Source: Natronomonas moolapensis 8.8.11
GTDB taxonomy: Archaea; Halobacteriota; Halobacteria; Halobacteriales; Haloarculaceae
Length of the DNA stretch: 64,000 nucleotides
Direction of reading: 5' to 3'
Assembly (NCBI RefSeq): GCF_000591055.1
Contig: NC_020388.1
Location: 1,302,001-1,366,000 of the forward strand
Position numbers and translations under genes: made by a program. Position 1 is the stretch's first letter; every line of letters begins with the position of its first letter. Under the pieces are notes generated by a model. It was not told where the DNA came from and searched no databases. It saw only the letters and a list, made by a program, of their open reading frames with translations. Shown piece by piece: positions 23,188 through 33,990 of the stretch.

Positions 23188-24294
23188 AATACCCATCTCG
23201 CCGAGCCGTTCGGGCAGGTACGTGTCGGTAACGAAATCCAGCCCGCGGGAGGCGAGCGCCTGTTGTTCGGCCTTCTTTCCGATGTCGAGTTGGAGTTCGA
23301 TCTGTTCGGTCCAGTAGTCGTCCTGGAACCGTGGGTCCTCGAGTTCGCTCTCTAGGGCGTTGACATCGGAGTCACTGAGCGGATCCGTCGGGAGTTCGTA
23401 GTTAACGATGTCGACGGGCTGGATGCCGACGTACTCCGCGTCGGGCGTCGCCAGATACTCCGAGAGGTGCGCCGACTTGATCGAACCGTAGGCGACGGAG
23501 GCGTAGATCCGATACGACCACGGGTCACCGTCACAGAAAACGACCGTCGGCAAGTCGAGTTCGGCGTCGAGCCGCCTGGTGATTCGACGGGTCGCTCTCG
23601 CCGGCTGGCCCTTCAGATGGACGACGATGACGTTGTACGCCTCGTCGAAGCCGTTCTCGACGAGCCGATCGCGCATCCCGCCGGTCTCGACGCACAGCAC
23701 GAAGTCGGCGTCGTGATCGAGAAACTCGATCGTGTCGGGGTTGTTCGGAATCTGATAGCCGCCCTCGCCGACGTCCTCCTGGCAGTGGATCTCCCGTTCG
23801 CCGCGACGGGTCTGCTCGCGGAGATACAGCGGTCCCATAATCGTCGCGCCGGACTCCTCGGGCCGCATGTGGAAGTCCTCACGAGTCACCCCGCTGACGA
23901 TCTCTAAGTCCTCAACGAGTTGGTTGGACTCGTCTTGGCCGGTGAACTGGGCACGCTCCTCGTCCCACGACTCCGAGAGATAATACAGCTCCCGCAGCGT
24001 CGAGGAACGACCCTGGTCGAGTTGGTCGGCGAGGAACTCGATCGTGTAGATCGCTTTCAGGAGCTTCTGTGCGCCGCGGACGCTGTTGGCCGACCGGGTC
24101 GACGTCCGGTCCCCGTACACCCACACGTCCGCGTCCTCGTCGAAGACGATGTTGCTCTTCGTCCGGGTCGGAATCTCCATTTCGGGGACGCTCCCGTCGG
24201 CAAACTGGTCGTAGAACTCGCTCGCGAGATCAATGAGCCGTTCGCGGGCGAGGTCGTCTTTCACGTCGGTGTCGGTGTCTGAATCCGTGCTCAT
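23182..24294 (-). CDS. top6A: DNA topoisomerase VI subunit A
   Basis: This 370-residue Spo11-like catalytic subunit makes the double-strand break of type IIB topoisomerase VI. The 5Y-CAP segment has [13 protein letters not shown] with the catalytic tyrosine (Tyr104 or Tyr105). The Toprim domain shows [11 protein letters not shown] and [20 protein letters not shown], with the metal-binding acidic residues. The start at 24294 follows the top6B stop by one base, so top6B-top6A form an operon. The longer frame upstream is the overlapping end of top6B. Confidence 0.96.
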   Translation of the reverse strand: MSTDSDTDTDVKDDLARERLIDLASEFYDQFADGSVPEMEIPTRTKSNIVFDEDADVWVYGDRTSTRSANSVRGAQKLLKAIYTIEFLADQLDQGRSSTLRELYYLSESWDEERAQFTGQDESNQLVEDLEIVSGVTREDFHMRPEESGATIMGPLYLREQTRRGEREIHCQEDVGEGGYQIPNNPDTIEFLDHDADFVLCVETGGMRDRLVENGFDEAYNVIVVHLKGQPARATRRITRRLDAELDLPTVVFCDGDPWSYRIYASVAYGSIKSAHLSEYLATPDAEYVGIQPVDIVNYELPTDPLSDSDVNALESELEDPRFQDDYWTEQIELQLDIGKKAEQQALASRGLDFVTDTYLPERLGEMGIL

Positions 24295-24295
24295 G

Positions 24296-27200
24296 TTATG
24301 CGTTGATCGTGAGTTTTTCAGCCTCGATGCCGTCGACGGAGACGTCGAAGCTCGCCTCGCCGTCGATCCCGTACTCGAGCGTCGCGCTCGCACCGGTTTC
24401 GACCGTCGGCGACCACTTCAGGAACCACTCGCCGTCCATCTCGACGACCGTCGCCCCGTCCGGATCGCCGGGATCGCTCGTGACGATCTCCGTGATCTCC
24501 GGGGAAACGTTCGTACTCCCGTGGTTGTGGACTGACAGTCGAACTGTCGATCCCTCGACGGTCCGCTCGACGAGGACGTTGTTCATGATCCGGGCCAGCG
24601 AGTCCTCGACGTCGAGGGGTTCGCGCCCGGTCACCTCCGAGAGCTTCCCGGCCATCTCCGGGAGGATGTCGGCGATGACGTCCTGCTTGCGCCGTCGCTT
24701 CTCCAGCGAGCGCTGCTTTTTGAGGTGCGATTGGAGGTCCCGGCCGGCCTCTTGGAGGGCGAGTCTGAGTTCGCCCTCGATCTCGGGGATGTTCGCGACG
24801 GCGTCCTTCGACTCGCTGGTGAAGGGGACGCTCGTCGAGGCGACGTGGACCATGATCACCGCCGACCCGCCCGGCATCCCGGAGCCGCCGGGCTGGTCGA
24901 GACCGTAGTTGCGCCAGTTGACGTTCTTCAATACGTCAACGGTCGCACACGCCCCGCGCTGGTAGACGAGGGGGACCCGGTTGGCGAACCGGAGCAACTC
25001 CACCGAGCCGTCGGCCTCGATCTCGCCGCCGTAGGCGATCCCGACCTCGACGACGAAGGGGTCGCCGCCGTGAACCGCCGCGTCGCGCGTCACGGCGGTG
25101 TAGAAGTCGGCGTCGTACTCCTTGCGCAGCCCGGCGAGGACGAGGTCCTCGGAGATCGGCGCCAGACAGTCCGTCGGCGGTGCGAGGATGTCGGTCTCGC
25201 GCATCGCCTCCAGAAACCGGGCGGCGACGTCGCGGTCCTCGGCCACGGATCGAACCTTCGGCGGCTCCTCGTCGACGGTCACCGCGTGCGACCAGATCGC
25301 GTCGACGACGTTCTCGCGGGCCGTCTCCCCGAACGTCGCGCCGTCGTACTCCTCGGTCGCGTCGGCGGCCCGGTCGACGAACTCCCGGAGCTGTGCGCGG
25401 GTGATCCGGTTGCGGGCGTCCTCTTGGTCGTCGAACTTGTCGGCCAACCGGCCCGAAAGCCCCTCGATCGCCGCGTCGTCCTTGCGGCTCGTCGTTGCGT
25501 CGTCGACGAGGCGATAGCAATCCGCGGCCCGATCGACTGTGAGCTCGCCCCACGCCGCGTCGACGGCGTTTTCGCGAACCGTCGCGCCGAACGTCTCGTC
25601 GAACTCCGTTTCGATCCCGTCGGCTCGCTCGTCGACGAGGTCGGCGAGTTCCGGGTAGGCGATCCGCTCGCGTCCGCCGACGTCGTCGGCGACGCGTTCG
25701 GCGAATGCCGTGGTGGCGGCTGCCGTCTTGTTCGCGACGGCGGCCTCGACGGCCGGCTCGACGTCGGCGCCGGAAGCCGCCCCCGGTGGCCGCCACGCGA
25801 CCGCCCGTCCGAAGTGTCTGTCCCGGAAGTTGTCGAGGACGCCCCCGGCGGTCTTGGCCCCGACGCGGGTGAACTCGCTCTGAAGGAACCCGGACAGCGA
25901 GTACGACTCCGTCGAATCGAGCATCTTCAGAAGCGTCCCCAGCTCGACCCCGTGGGGGTGTGGTCTGATCTCCTCGGTCTCGGGCGGCAACTCCTCGGCC
26001 GCGCGCTCGGATTTGAACGAACCGCCGGGCTCGTGAAACTCGATCCTGGCGTGGGGGTTGACGACCGCGGTGTATTTGATGTAGTTGCGGAGCTGTTTTC
26101 GCGCCCGCATATTCCCCTCCATCTCGACTTCGATCCGGGTGCCGTGGGGGCGCTCCCAGCTCGTCGCCTCGTCGGCGTCGATTTCCGGTTCGTTGGTGTC
26201 CGTATCGATCGTGAGCTCGAAGTAGCGCGCGCGCTCGCCGTTTTCGGTCTTTGAGGTGATATTCGCTGGCTTCCCGGACGTGAGCTGAGCGTACAGTACA
26301 GCCGCTGAAATGCCGATTCCTTGCTGTCCGCGGCTGTTTTTGACGCTCATCGCCCCGTCGTTCACGACGACGAAGTTCTCGTCGTCCCCGCGTGCTCCGG
26401 GAACTGAGATGTCGTAGACGTGGTCCGGCGGTTCGGTCTCCTCGACCGTCTGAACTGGGAGCAGACACATATCCGAGTCTGTGAACCCCTGGAGATTCTG
26501 GACGGTCTCCCACAGCGCCTCGAGCCGATCCGTCGGCCGATGTGCCTCGTCGAGCAGTCCGTACTCCTCGAGTCGGTGTACGTAGCGGGGCTTCTCGACG
26601 CGTTCTCCGGACAGCGCCCGCTCGATGAGCCGCTGGTATATCGCCGCGTGTTCGCGACTCGAGCCGAGGCCGGCACCCATCAACAGCGCGGGGACGGTAT
26701 CGGGTACCGTCTCGTAGGACGTTTTGGCGACGCGAACGTCGTCGAGTAGTGTGGTCGGAATCCGGTCGTAGCGCTGTGTCCGGGTCTCGGTCGTCGTCTC
26801 GAATACGCCACCGATCTCCGTGTCCTCGCCGTAGACCTTCGTGAGGTATCGCTCGCTCGGCTCGTCGGCGTATCCGCCGGACCGCTTGGATTCCGTGCTC
26901 GCAACGACGCCCTGCATGTTCCAGAGTACGGACAGCTGTCGAGCGAGCGTTTCGCTCGTCGTCGTGTGGGAGAGTTCGTTTCCGGGGTACGCATCCGACC
27001 CGTCACCCTGGTACAATGCCGCGATGAGCCGCTGTTGGTGTTCGGCCGACATCCGGAAGACGAACTCGGGGAGACGTTTATTTCCGGCCGCATCACCGCA
27101 CGTCGCTTTCAGGAACAACGCCAGCGGCGAACCGAACGCTTTCACCCGAGTGGAGTTTCGTTCCCGTTCGACTGTCGTCGACGACCCCGTGATCGCCGCG

Positions 27201-28399
27201 ACGGCCTCCTCGGTCGCTTCGATCAGTTCGGATTCGTGCACTCCGAAGGTGAAACCGACCTGTCTCGGCTCGGCGTGGCCCTCGGATACGTAGTGAGCGA
27301 GCAGTTCGACGAACGATTCGTCGACCGGGATCGTGACGGGAACCGCTGTCGCCTCGCCGCCGACCTGATACGTTTTGAACCGACAGTCCCGGGCTCTCTT
27401 CTCCCAGCCGAGATCGAGCACCGTCTCGGCAGGGAGGTATCCTTTCTCGATGTAGTTGCTCTCGAAACTGTCACGGAGAACGTCGACGCCGTTGTACCGG
27501 TAATAGGATCGCTTCCGGGGGCTATCCGGCGACGGTTTCTTTCGTATCGTCTCGCCGGAGCGGATCTCGGCCAGCGTCTCATCGTCGAACCCGTACACGT
27601 ACACCCGACGTTCTTCGAGTTCCTCGATCGGGATGTGTTCGAGGAGGTTGATCTCCTCGACCGGTTCGTCCATTCTCGGGAGCGACTGAGGTGCCAGGAC
27701 CGTATCGCCGGGTTCGAGATCGCTCGCCTCGATCTCTTTCGTGTTCCCGTCTTTCGTCACCCCGAAAAGGCTGTGGTTGCCGGTCACCTCGACGCTCCGT
27801 CCACGGCTCGTGGTGATCCGGAACGTCCGCTCGCGCGTCCGATGGCGGATCGCGTGTGTCGCCGCCTGCCACGACGTTTCGTGTGTTTTCCTGTCGAACG
27901 ACGGAACCTCGATGTCGTCCGGGAGAGGCGCTGTCGCGTCGCCGTCCTCGTCGTCGGGCGGAAGATACGCATCGCACAACACGCCGATCGGCACCGTCTC
28001 GACCTTGCCATCGCGCCGCACCAGAACCTGCTGGTCCGGCGTTAGCGATTGTTTGCGTGCGTGAAACCGCGACCCATACAGCAGCTTCCCGAACACTTTC
28101 GGGACCTGCTCTCCGGTGATCCCGGGACCGTTGTCCTCGACGACGAGCCGGTAGTAGCCGCCGACCTCTTTGATTTCGACGTAGATATCCGGGAGGATCC
28201 CGGCCTCCTCGGTGGCGTCGAGGGCGTTGTCGACCGCCTCCTTGACCGCGGTGACGAGCGCCTTCGCGTCGCTGTCGAAGCCGAGCATCTGCTTGTTCTT
28301 TTCGAAGAACTCGGCGATAGAGATGGAGCGCTGGTTCTCGGCGAGCTCCTCGGCGACCGCGCCGCCGCCCTCGCCGAGTTCCGACTGGTACGAAGTCAT
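24296..28399 (-). CDS. top6B: DNA topoisomerase VI subunit B containing an intein
   Basis: This 1367-residue precursor of the GHKL ATPase subunit holds an intein at residues 118-688, leaving about 796 residues after splicing. The extein has the Bergerat fold: [26 protein letters not shown] and, after the intein, [18 protein letters not shown]. An extended H2TH-containing middle region (about 830-1100) contains two similar repeated helical blocks ([28 protein letters not shown]). The transducer domain is next, with the ATP-contacting lysine region. The C-terminal 120 residues form an immunoglobulin-like domain. The intein interrupts the ATP-lid motif, so splicing is required for activity. It is divergent from gyrB. 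Confidence 0.95.
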   Translation of the reverse strand: MTSYQSELGEGGGAVAEELAENQRSISIAEFFEKNKQMLGFDSDAKALVTAVKEAVDNALDATEEAGILPDIYVEIKEVGGYYRLVVEDNGPGITGEQVPKVFGKLLYGSRFHARKQSLTPDQQVLVRRDGKVETVPIGVLCDAYLPPDDEDGDATAPLPDDIEVPSFDRKTHETSWQAATHAIRHRTRERTFRITTSRGRSVEVTGNHSLFGVTKDGNTKEIEASDLEPGDTVLAPQSLPRMDEPVEEINLLEHIPIEELEERRVYVYGFDDETLAEIRSGETIRKKPSPDSPRKRSYYRYNGVDVLRDSFESNYIEKGYLPAETVLDLGWEKRARDCRFKTYQVGGEATAVPVTIPVDESFVELLAHYVSEGHAEPRQVGFTFGVHESELIEATEEAVAAITGSSTTVERERNSTRVKAFGSPLALFLKATCGDAAGNKRLPEFVFRMSAEHQQRLIAALYQGDGSDAYPGNELSHTTTSETLARQLSVLWNMQGVVASTESKRSGGYADEPSERYLTKVYGEDTEIGGVFETTTETRTQRYDRIPTTLLDDVRVAKTSYETVPDTVPALLMGAGLGSSREHAAIYQRLIERALSGERVEKPRYVHRLEEYGLLDEAHRPTDRLEALWETVQNLQGFTDSDMCLLPVQTVEETEPPDHVYDISVPGARGDDENFVVVNDGAMSVKNSRGQQGIGISAAVLYAQLTSGKPANITSKTENGERARYFELTIDTDTNEPEIDADEATSWERPHGTRIEVEMEGNMRARKQLRNYIKYTAVVNPHARIEFHEPGGSFKSERAAEELPPETEEIRPHPHGVELGTLLKMLDSTESYSLSGFLQSEFTRVGAKTAGGVLDNFRDRHFGRAVAWRPPGAASGADVEPAVEAAVANKTAAATTAFAERVADDVGGRERIAYPELADLVDERADGIETEFDETFGATVRENAVDAAWGELTVDRAADCYRLVDDATTSRKDDAAIEGLSGRLADKFDDQEDARNRITRAQLREFVDRAADATEEYDGATFGETARENVVDAIWSHAVTVDEEPPKVRSVAEDRDVAARFLEAMRETDILAPPTDCLAPISEDLVLAGLRKEYDADFYTAVTRDAAVHGGDPFVVEVGIAYGGEIEADGSVELLRFANRVPLVYQRGACATVDVLKNVNWRNYGLDQPGGSGMPGGSAVIMVHVASTSVPFTSESKDAVANIPEIEGELRLALQEAGRDLQSHLKKQRSLEKRRRKQDVIADILPEMAGKLSEVTGREPLDVEDSLARIMNNVLVERTVEGSTVRLSVHNHGSTNVSPEITEIVTSDPGDPDGATVVEMDGEWFLKWSPTVETGASATLEYGIDGEASFDVSVDGIEAEKLTINA
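26336..28048 (-). other. Intein with LAGLIDADG homing endonuclease in top6B
   Basis: This 571-residue intein starts with Ser ([16 protein letters not shown]) and ends GAMSVKN followed by Ser+1. Block B has the T-x-x-H motif (VTGNHSLF, intein residues 88-95). The two dodecapeptide motifs of a LAGLIDADG endonuclease are LLAHYVSEG (about 249-257) and [10 protein letters not shown] (about 341-350), each with its acidic residue, so the endonuclease looks intact. The penultimate residue is Lys rather than the usual His. Insertion is between RFHARKQ and SRGQQGIG of the ATP-binding fold. Confidence 0.9.
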
Positions 28400-28502
28400 C
28401 TACCGGGAGCTAAACCTCCCGGAACGTAAAACCCCGTCGGGACCACGGTGAAAGTGAAGCCGTCGGGGGCGAGCGTGGCGGCGGGGCGCCAGGCGCTGCC
28501 GA

Positions 28503-28871
28503 TCACTCCTCGCGAGGGGTCCCGAGGTGGTCCATGTGGTACGCCAGGCGGACGAGCCACGCGGTCGGGAGCGTACAGACGACGAAGGCCACGCCGACGC
28601 CGGTCGTTGACAGCCCCGCGGCCCCCACGGCGATCCCGGCGACGACGTAGGCGAACGAGACGACGACAGAAAGCACCGTCGCGGTGACGAGAATGCCGTT
28701 GACGGCGATCACCCGGGTGTTGTACTTGATCCAGCGGTCGCAACTCCGCAGCACTCGGGTCTCGAACGCGTCGCCGTCGGCCGCGATCCATCGCTCGACG
28801 GCTTCGGCGGCGATCTCCTGTCTGCGTGCGATCTGGGACTCGACGGTCGTCCGGGTCCCCTCGCGGGCCAA
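28503..28871 (-). CDS. Hypothetical two-helix membrane protein
   Basis: This 122-residue protein has a charged N-terminal half (about 1-48, predicted helical and cytoplasmic) and two long hydrophobic segments (about 52-80 and 83-108), ending LAYHMDHLGTPREE. No family was recognised. The start is TTG by frame; no better ATG or GTG is evident, so the N-terminus is uncertain. It lies between top6B and gyrB and is transcribed in the direction of top6B. Confidence 0.5.
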   Translation of the reverse strand: MAREGTRTTVESQIARRQEIAAEAVERWIAADGDAFETRVLRSCDRWIKYNTRVIAVNGILVTATVLSVVVSFAYVVAGIAVGAAGLSTTGVGVAFVVCTLPTAWLVRLAYHMDHLGTPREE

Positions 28872-29015
28872 CGCGAGCGCTTCCCGTCGGCTTTCGCGGG
28901 ATCGGAACCGCCGTCTGCCACACCGGTGTTACAGCGGCGACGTATTTGTTCGTCGGGCGCTCGCGGAACGCGGCAGCGGACGAACGATGGGCGTTCGCCC
29001 GCGCGCGTGCGGGGG

Positions 29016-29024
29016 ATTTATAAA
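29016..29024 (+). promoter_or_regulatory. TATA box of gyrBA
   Basis: TTTATAAAC lies about 34 bases before the gyrB ATG at 29054, giving a transcript with a very short leader. This is the promoter for the gyrB-gyrA operon. Confidence 0.6.
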
Positions 29025-29053
29025 CGCCGCGTTGTAAGAATAAGCAGTATCAG

Positions 29054-30973
29054 ATGTCTCAGAACAGCGACTACAGCGCCGGACAGATACAGGTACTGGA
29101 GGGGCTAGAAGCCGTCCAGAAGCGTCCGGCGATGTACATCGGCTCTACGGATGGACGCGGCCTCCATCATCTCGTCTACGAGGTCGTGGACAACTCCATC
29201 GACGAGGCGCTGGCCGGGCACTGCGACGCCATCGAGGTGCGCATCAACGAGGACGGGTCGGTGAGCGTCGTCGACGACGGGCGCGGGATTCCCGTCGACA
29301 CCCACGAGGAGTACGACCGCCCCGCGGTGGAAGTCATCATGACAGTCCTCCACGCGGGCGGAAAATTCGACAGCAAGTCCTATCAGGTCTCCGGTGGTCT
29401 CCACGGCGTCGGCGTCTCGGTCGTCAACGCCCTCTCGAAGTGGCTCGAGGTCGAAATCAAACGCGACGGCGCCGTCTGGCGTCACCGCTTCGACCACGGC
29501 GAGCCCGAAGCGGACATAGAACGGGTCCGGGAGATGAACCCGGGCGAGGGGACCGGCACCGAGATCCGCTTTTGGCCCGACGGCGACATCTTCGAAACCA
29601 CGGCGTTCGAGTACTCGACGCTGGAGTCGCGGCTCCGGGAGCTCGCCTTCCTGAACCCCGGCGTCGAGATCGCCCTCCGGGACGAGCGCTCCGACGAGGG
29701 GACAAACTCGGTGTTCGAGTACGAGGGGGGCATCCGGGAGTTCGTCGCGTACCTCAACGAAACACGTGAGCTGCTCCACGAGGACATCGTCTACGTCGAG
29801 GACGACGCCGACGACATCCACGTCGAGATCGCAATGCAGGCGACAGCGGGCGTACAGGGGTCGATCCACGCCTTCGCGAACAACATCAACACCCGCGAGG
29901 GCGGGACGCACCTGACTGGTTTCAAGACCGCGCTCACCCGCATCATAAACGACTACGCGGGATCGAACGGTCTGCTCTCGGACCTCGACGGCACGCTCAA
30001 AGGGGAGGACATCCGCGAGGGCCTGACGGCCGTCATCTCGGTCAAACACCCCGACCCGCAGTTCGAGGGCCAGACGAAGACGAAACTCGGCAACAGCGAC
30101 GTTCGGGGGATCGTCGAGGGAGCCGTCCACGAGAAGCTCGCGACGTACCTGGAGGAACACCCCGACACTGCCGAGGCCATCGTCTCGAAGGCCGTCGAGG
30201 CGGCGAAGGCACGCAAGGCAGCGAAAAAAGCCGAAGAACTGACGCGCCGGAAGTCGGCGCTAGAATCGACTTCGTTGCCGGGAAAGCTCGCCGACTGCCG
30301 GGAGCGAAGCCCCGAGGACGCGGAGCTTTTCGTCACCGAGGGCGACAGCGCCGGCGGGAGCGCAAAGCAGGGCCGCAACCCCGAGTTCCAGGCGATCCTC
30401 CCGATCCGCGGGAAGATCTTGAACGTCGAGAAACACCGTCTCGACCGCATCCTCGAAAACAACGAGATCCGAAACCTGATCACGGCTATCGGGACGGGGA
30501 TCGGCGAGGAGTTCGACATCGAGGCGGCGCGGTATCACAAGGTCATTCTCCTGTGCGATGCGGACGTCGACGGCGCACACATCAGGACGCTACTCTTGAC
30601 GTTCCTCTATCGGCACATGACGCCGCTCATCGAGGCGGGCTACGTCTACGCCGCCCAGCCGCCGCTGTACCGGATTCGCTACAACGGCGAGACCTACGAC
30701 GCGATGACCGAAGCCGAACGGGAGGAGGTCGTCGCGGACGTCTGCGGCGGCGACCCGGATCAGGTCCAGCGGTTCAAGGGGCTCGGCGAAATGAACCCCG
30801 AACAGCTCTGGGAGACGACGATGGATCCCGACAACCGGATCCTCAAGCGGATCACCGTCGAGGATGCGGCGGCGGCCGACCGGATGTTCAGCGTGCTGAT
30901 GGGTGACGCCGTCGGGCCGCGAAAGCAGTTCATCAAGGACCACGCCGAGGAGGCGGAGTGGATCGACATATGA
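29054..30973 (+). CDS. gyrB: DNA gyrase subunit B
   Basis: This 639-residue ATPase subunit drives negative supercoiling by gyrase. ATP-binding motifs are [26 protein letters not shown] and [16 protein letters not shown]. The Toprim domain has [16 protein letters not shown] and [17 protein letters not shown]. The C-terminal [10 protein letters not shown] and [17 protein letters not shown] motifs are standard. It has no intein, unlike the neighbouring top6B. The stop overlaps the gyrA ATG by 4 bases (ATGA). In haloarchaea this is the novobiocin target. Confidence 0.98.
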   Translation: MSQNSDYSAGQIQVLEGLEAVQKRPAMYIGSTDGRGLHHLVYEVVDNSIDEALAGHCDAIEVRINEDGSVSVVDDGRGIPVDTHEEYDRPAVEVIMTVLHAGGKFDSKSYQVSGGLHGVGVSVVNALSKWLEVEIKRDGAVWRHRFDHGEPEADIERVREMNPGEGTGTEIRFWPDGDIFETTAFEYSTLESRLRELAFLNPGVEIALRDERSDEGTNSVFEYEGGIREFVAYLNETRELLHEDIVYVEDDADDIHVEIAMQATAGVQGSIHAFANNINTREGGTHLTGFKTALTRIINDYAGSNGLLSDLDGTLKGEDIREGLTAVISVKHPDPQFEGQTKTKLGNSDVRGIVEGAVHEKLATYLEEHPDTAEAIVSKAVEAAKARKAAKKAEELTRRKSALESTSLPGKLADCRERSPEDAELFVTEGDSAGGSAKQGRNPEFQAILPIRGKILNVEKHRLDRILENNEIRNLITAIGTGIGEEFDIEAARYHKVILLCDADVDGAHIRTLLLTFLYRHMTPLIEAGYVYAAQPPLYRIRYNGETYDAMTEAEREEVVADVCGGDPDQVQRFKGLGEMNPEQLWETTMDPDNRILKRITVEDAAAADRMFSVLMGDAVGPRKQFIKDHAEEAEWIDI

Positions 30974-33516
30974 GCTCCGAGGCCCCCGACGCGCCGGACG
31001 TTCCGGCCGACGAGGTAGAGCCCGTCCGCATCGAGGACGAGATGGAGCAATCCTACATCGACTACGCGATGAGCGTCATCGTCGGGCGCGCACTGCCCGA
31101 CGCCCGCGACGGCCTCAAGCCCGTCCAGCGGCGCATCCTCTATGCGATGGACGAGATGGGCGTCACGTCCCGGTCGGGCCACCGGAAGTCCTCCTCGATC
31201 GTCGGGGACACGATGGGGAACTACCACCCCCACGGCGACTCGGCGATCTACGACGCCCTCGCACGGATGGCACAGGACTTCTCGCTGCGATACCCCCTCG
31301 TCGACGGCCAGGGGAACTTCGGCTCCGTCGACGGCGACCCCCCCGCGGCGATGCGATACACCGAGGCGCGGATGGCCCCCATCGCCGAGGAGTTGCTCGC
31401 CGACATCGACAAGGACACGGTCGACTTCGCGCCGAACTACGACGACCGCCTGACAGAGCCGGCGGTGTTGCCGGCGGCGATCCCGAACCTGCTCGTCAAC
31501 GGCGCGTCGGGGATCGCAGTCGGGATGTCGACGAACATCCCGCCGCACAACCTCGGGGAGGTGATCGACGCCGCGATCCACGTCATCGACCATCCCGGCT
31601 GTTCCGTGGCCGAGTTGCTCGACACGCCTGACTCGGACGGCTACGTGAAGGGTCCCGACTTCCCGACCGGCGCGAAGATCGTCAACCGCGAGGGGCTGTG
31701 GGACGCCTACACCGAGGGCCGTGGGCGACTCCGGGTTAGAGCGGAGATGGAAACCGAGTACGACGAGACGGGCGGGGATCGCATCGTCGTCACCGAACTC
31801 CCCTACCAGCAGAACAAGGCCCGCCGGATCGAACGCATCGCCGACGACGTCGGGGAGGGCAAGATCGAGGGAATCCGCGACATCCGCGACGAGTCCGACA
31901 GGAACGGCGTCCGGATCGTCGTCGAGTGCAAACGGGGCGCAAACGCCGACGTGGTCCGGAACCAACTGCTCGAACACCACCTCGAAAACACCTTTTCGGT
32001 GATCTCGCTCGCGCTGGTCGACGACCAGCCCCGGATACTGAACCTGAAGGAGCTTCTCGAGGCGTTCGTCGAGCACCGCCGCGAGGTCGTCCGCCGTCGC
32101 TCGCAGTTCGAACTCGACGAGGCCGAGGACCGCGCCCACATCCTCGAGGGGCGGCTCACGGCGCTGGACAACGTCGAGCGCGTCGTCGAACTCGTCCGCG
32201 ACAGCGAGGACCGCGACGCGGCGATGGCGGGGCTTCGCGAGGCGTACGACCTCTCGGAGGCACAGGCCGAACACATCGTCCGGATGCAGCTCGGCTCGCT
32301 CACGTCGATGGAAGCCGGCGAGATCGAGGCGGAGTATCGGGACGTCCAAGACGAAATCGAGCGGCTCGAAACGATCCTGAACGACGAGAGCGAGCTGCTC
32401 GACGTCATCAAGGACGAACTCGAGGCGGTCAAGGCGTCCTACGACGACGAGCGCCGAACGGGAATCGTCGAGGACGCCGGCGCCGTCACCCGCGAGGACC
32501 TCATCGCAGAGGAGGAGGTCGTCGTCGCGGTCTCGGAGGACGACTACGTCAAGCGGATGTCGCTCTCGGAGTTCGATCCCCAACACCGCGGCGGCAAGGG
32601 GATCATCGGCTCGCGCCCGAAGTCTGGCGATCGGGTCTCGACGGTGTTTACCGCCTCGACGCACGATTATCTCCTCTGTTTCACCAACCAGGGCCAGGTC
32701 TACCGCCTGAAAGTGTTCGAGTTGCCGGAGATGGGCCGGACCGCCCGGGGCACCTCGGCGGTCAACATCGTCGATCTCGACGACGGCGAGGAGATCACCG
32801 CGGTCGTCAACACCGACGACATCGGCGAGGGGTACTTCGCGATGGCGACGAGAAACGGCTACGTCAAGCGGACCGAGGTCTCGGCGTTCGAGAACGTCCA
32901 CTCGGGCGGCATTCGCGCGCTCACGCTCGAATCCGACGACTCCCTCGTCGACGTGGAGGTCACCGACGACGACGGCGACCTCCTGGTCGGCACCCGGGAG
33001 GGAATGACGATCCGCTTTTCCGGGGCCGACGCCCGACCGATGGGCCGGTCAGCACGGGGCGTCAACGGCATCGACCTCCGGGACGGCGACCGCGTCGCCG
33101 GTCTCGTCGCGGCGGCGGCCGACGACGACCGACATCTCCTGACGGTGACGAAGAACGGCTACGGCAAGCGGACGCCGCTGTCGGAGTACCGCCGCCAATC
33201 GAGGTACGGCAAGGGGCTCATCGACATCAAGACCGACGAGCGAAACGGTCCCGTCTGCTCGATCAACGCCGTCTCCGAGGGCGATGGTCTCGTCATTATG
33301 AGCGAATCCGGCCAGATCATGCGCACCCACGTCGGCGAGGTCTCGACGGTCGGCCGCAACACGAAGGGCGTCGTCGTGATGCGTCTGGACGACGACGACC
33401 GCGTCGCCGGCGTGGACGTCGTTCCCGACGAGGGGCGCGACGACGGACTCGAGGCGGACGATGAGACCGAAGCAGTCGGCGGGTCCGACGGCGAAGCCGG
33501 ACCGGGCGACGAGTAG
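30970..33516 (+). CDS. gyrA: DNA gyrase subunit A
   Basis: This 848-residue DNA breakage/reunion subunit has its catalytic tyrosine at position 130 ([10 protein letters not shown]). The quinolone-resistance region is [20 protein letters not shown]. The C-terminal beta-pinwheel carries the GyrA box in [10 protein letters not shown], which marks a supercoiling gyrase rather than topoisomerase IV, followed by repeated blades of the YVKR type. The tail is acidic. Start at 30970, overlapping gyrB by 4 bases; the 4-codon longer frame is ignored. Confidence 0.98.
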   Translation: MSSEAPDAPDVPADEVEPVRIEDEMEQSYIDYAMSVIVGRALPDARDGLKPVQRRILYAMDEMGVTSRSGHRKSSSIVGDTMGNYHPHGDSAIYDALARMAQDFSLRYPLVDGQGNFGSVDGDPPAAMRYTEARMAPIAEELLADIDKDTVDFAPNYDDRLTEPAVLPAAIPNLLVNGASGIAVGMSTNIPPHNLGEVIDAAIHVIDHPGCSVAELLDTPDSDGYVKGPDFPTGAKIVNREGLWDAYTEGRGRLRVRAEMETEYDETGGDRIVVTELPYQQNKARRIERIADDVGEGKIEGIRDIRDESDRNGVRIVVECKRGANADVVRNQLLEHHLENTFSVISLALVDDQPRILNLKELLEAFVEHRREVVRRRSQFELDEAEDRAHILEGRLTALDNVERVVELVRDSEDRDAAMAGLREAYDLSEAQAEHIVRMQLGSLTSMEAGEIEAEYRDVQDEIERLETILNDESELLDVIKDELEAVKASYDDERRTGIVEDAGAVTREDLIAEEEVVVAVSEDDYVKRMSLSEFDPQHRGGKGIIGSRPKSGDRVSTVFTASTHDYLLCFTNQGQVYRLKVFELPEMGRTARGTSAVNIVDLDDGEEITAVVNTDDIGEGYFAMATRNGYVKRTEVSAFENVHSGGIRALTLESDDSLVDVEVTDDDGDLLVGTREGMTIRFSGADARPMGRSARGVNGIDLRDGDRVAGLVAAAADDDRHLLTVTKNGYGKRTPLSEYRRQSRYGKGLIDIKTDERNGPVCSINAVSEGDGLVIMSESGQIMRTHVGEVSTVGRNTKGVVVMRLDDDDRVAGVDVVPDEGRDDGLEADDETEAVGGSDGEAGPGDE

Positions 33517-33522
33517 GCGGCG

Positions 33523-33894
33523 TTACTCCAGCGGTTCGATCAACTCGACCGCGTGGCCGTCGGGGTCGAGCACGAACGCGGTTTTGGCCCCCGCGGCGGG
33601 CTGGTCGGCGGGCTCCTTCCGGACGCCGTGGTGGTCGATGGTCTCGAAGGCCGCGTCGACGTCGTCGACTTTGACCGCGAGGTGGTCCCACCGGTCGCCG
33701 TCCTCGCTCGGCGTCTGGCCCTCGGTGTCGGAGAGTTGGAGTTCGACGCCGTTGTCGTCGGCGACGTAGCGATTGACCGTTTCGCCGTCCTCGGTTTCGA
33801 AGCCCCACGACTCCTCGAACTCGAGGTTCTCCGTGTACCACTCGACGGATCGTTCGACGTCCGAGACGTTCAAACAGGTGTGTAGGATCACCAT
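33523..33894 (-). CDS. Glyoxalase/VOC family protein (lactoylglutathione lyase-like)
   Basis: This 123-residue vicinal-oxygen-chelate protein has two beta-alpha-beta-beta-beta modules. Metal ligands are consistent with glyoxalase I: His5 (ILHTCLNVSD), Glu51 (GVELQLSD), His70 (RWDHLAVKV) and Glu near 117 (HAVELIEPL). Isomerisation of a thiol-methylglyoxal adduct is likely, though the haloarchaeal thiol is not glutathione in general. It converges with gyrA, 6 bases from its stop. Confidence 0.88.
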   Translation of the reverse strand: MVILHTCLNVSDVERSVEWYTENLEFEESWGFETEDGETVNRYVADDNGVELQLSDTEGQTPSEDGDRWDHLAVKVDDVDAAFETIDHHGVRKEPADQPAAGAKTAFVLDPDGHAVELIEPLE

Positions 33895-33990
33895 ACCGAA
33901 GCACCGACCGGGCCGGGCATAACGGCGGCGGTTCGACCCCGCGGGACCCGACGGCCGCGCTCGACCCCCAGACGGGAACGAGGGGCGTCG

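Noticed and set aside
30760-32901. 713-codon minus-strand frame opposite gyrA
   Set aside because: Shadow of the gyrase gene, with no start signals or recognisable domains.
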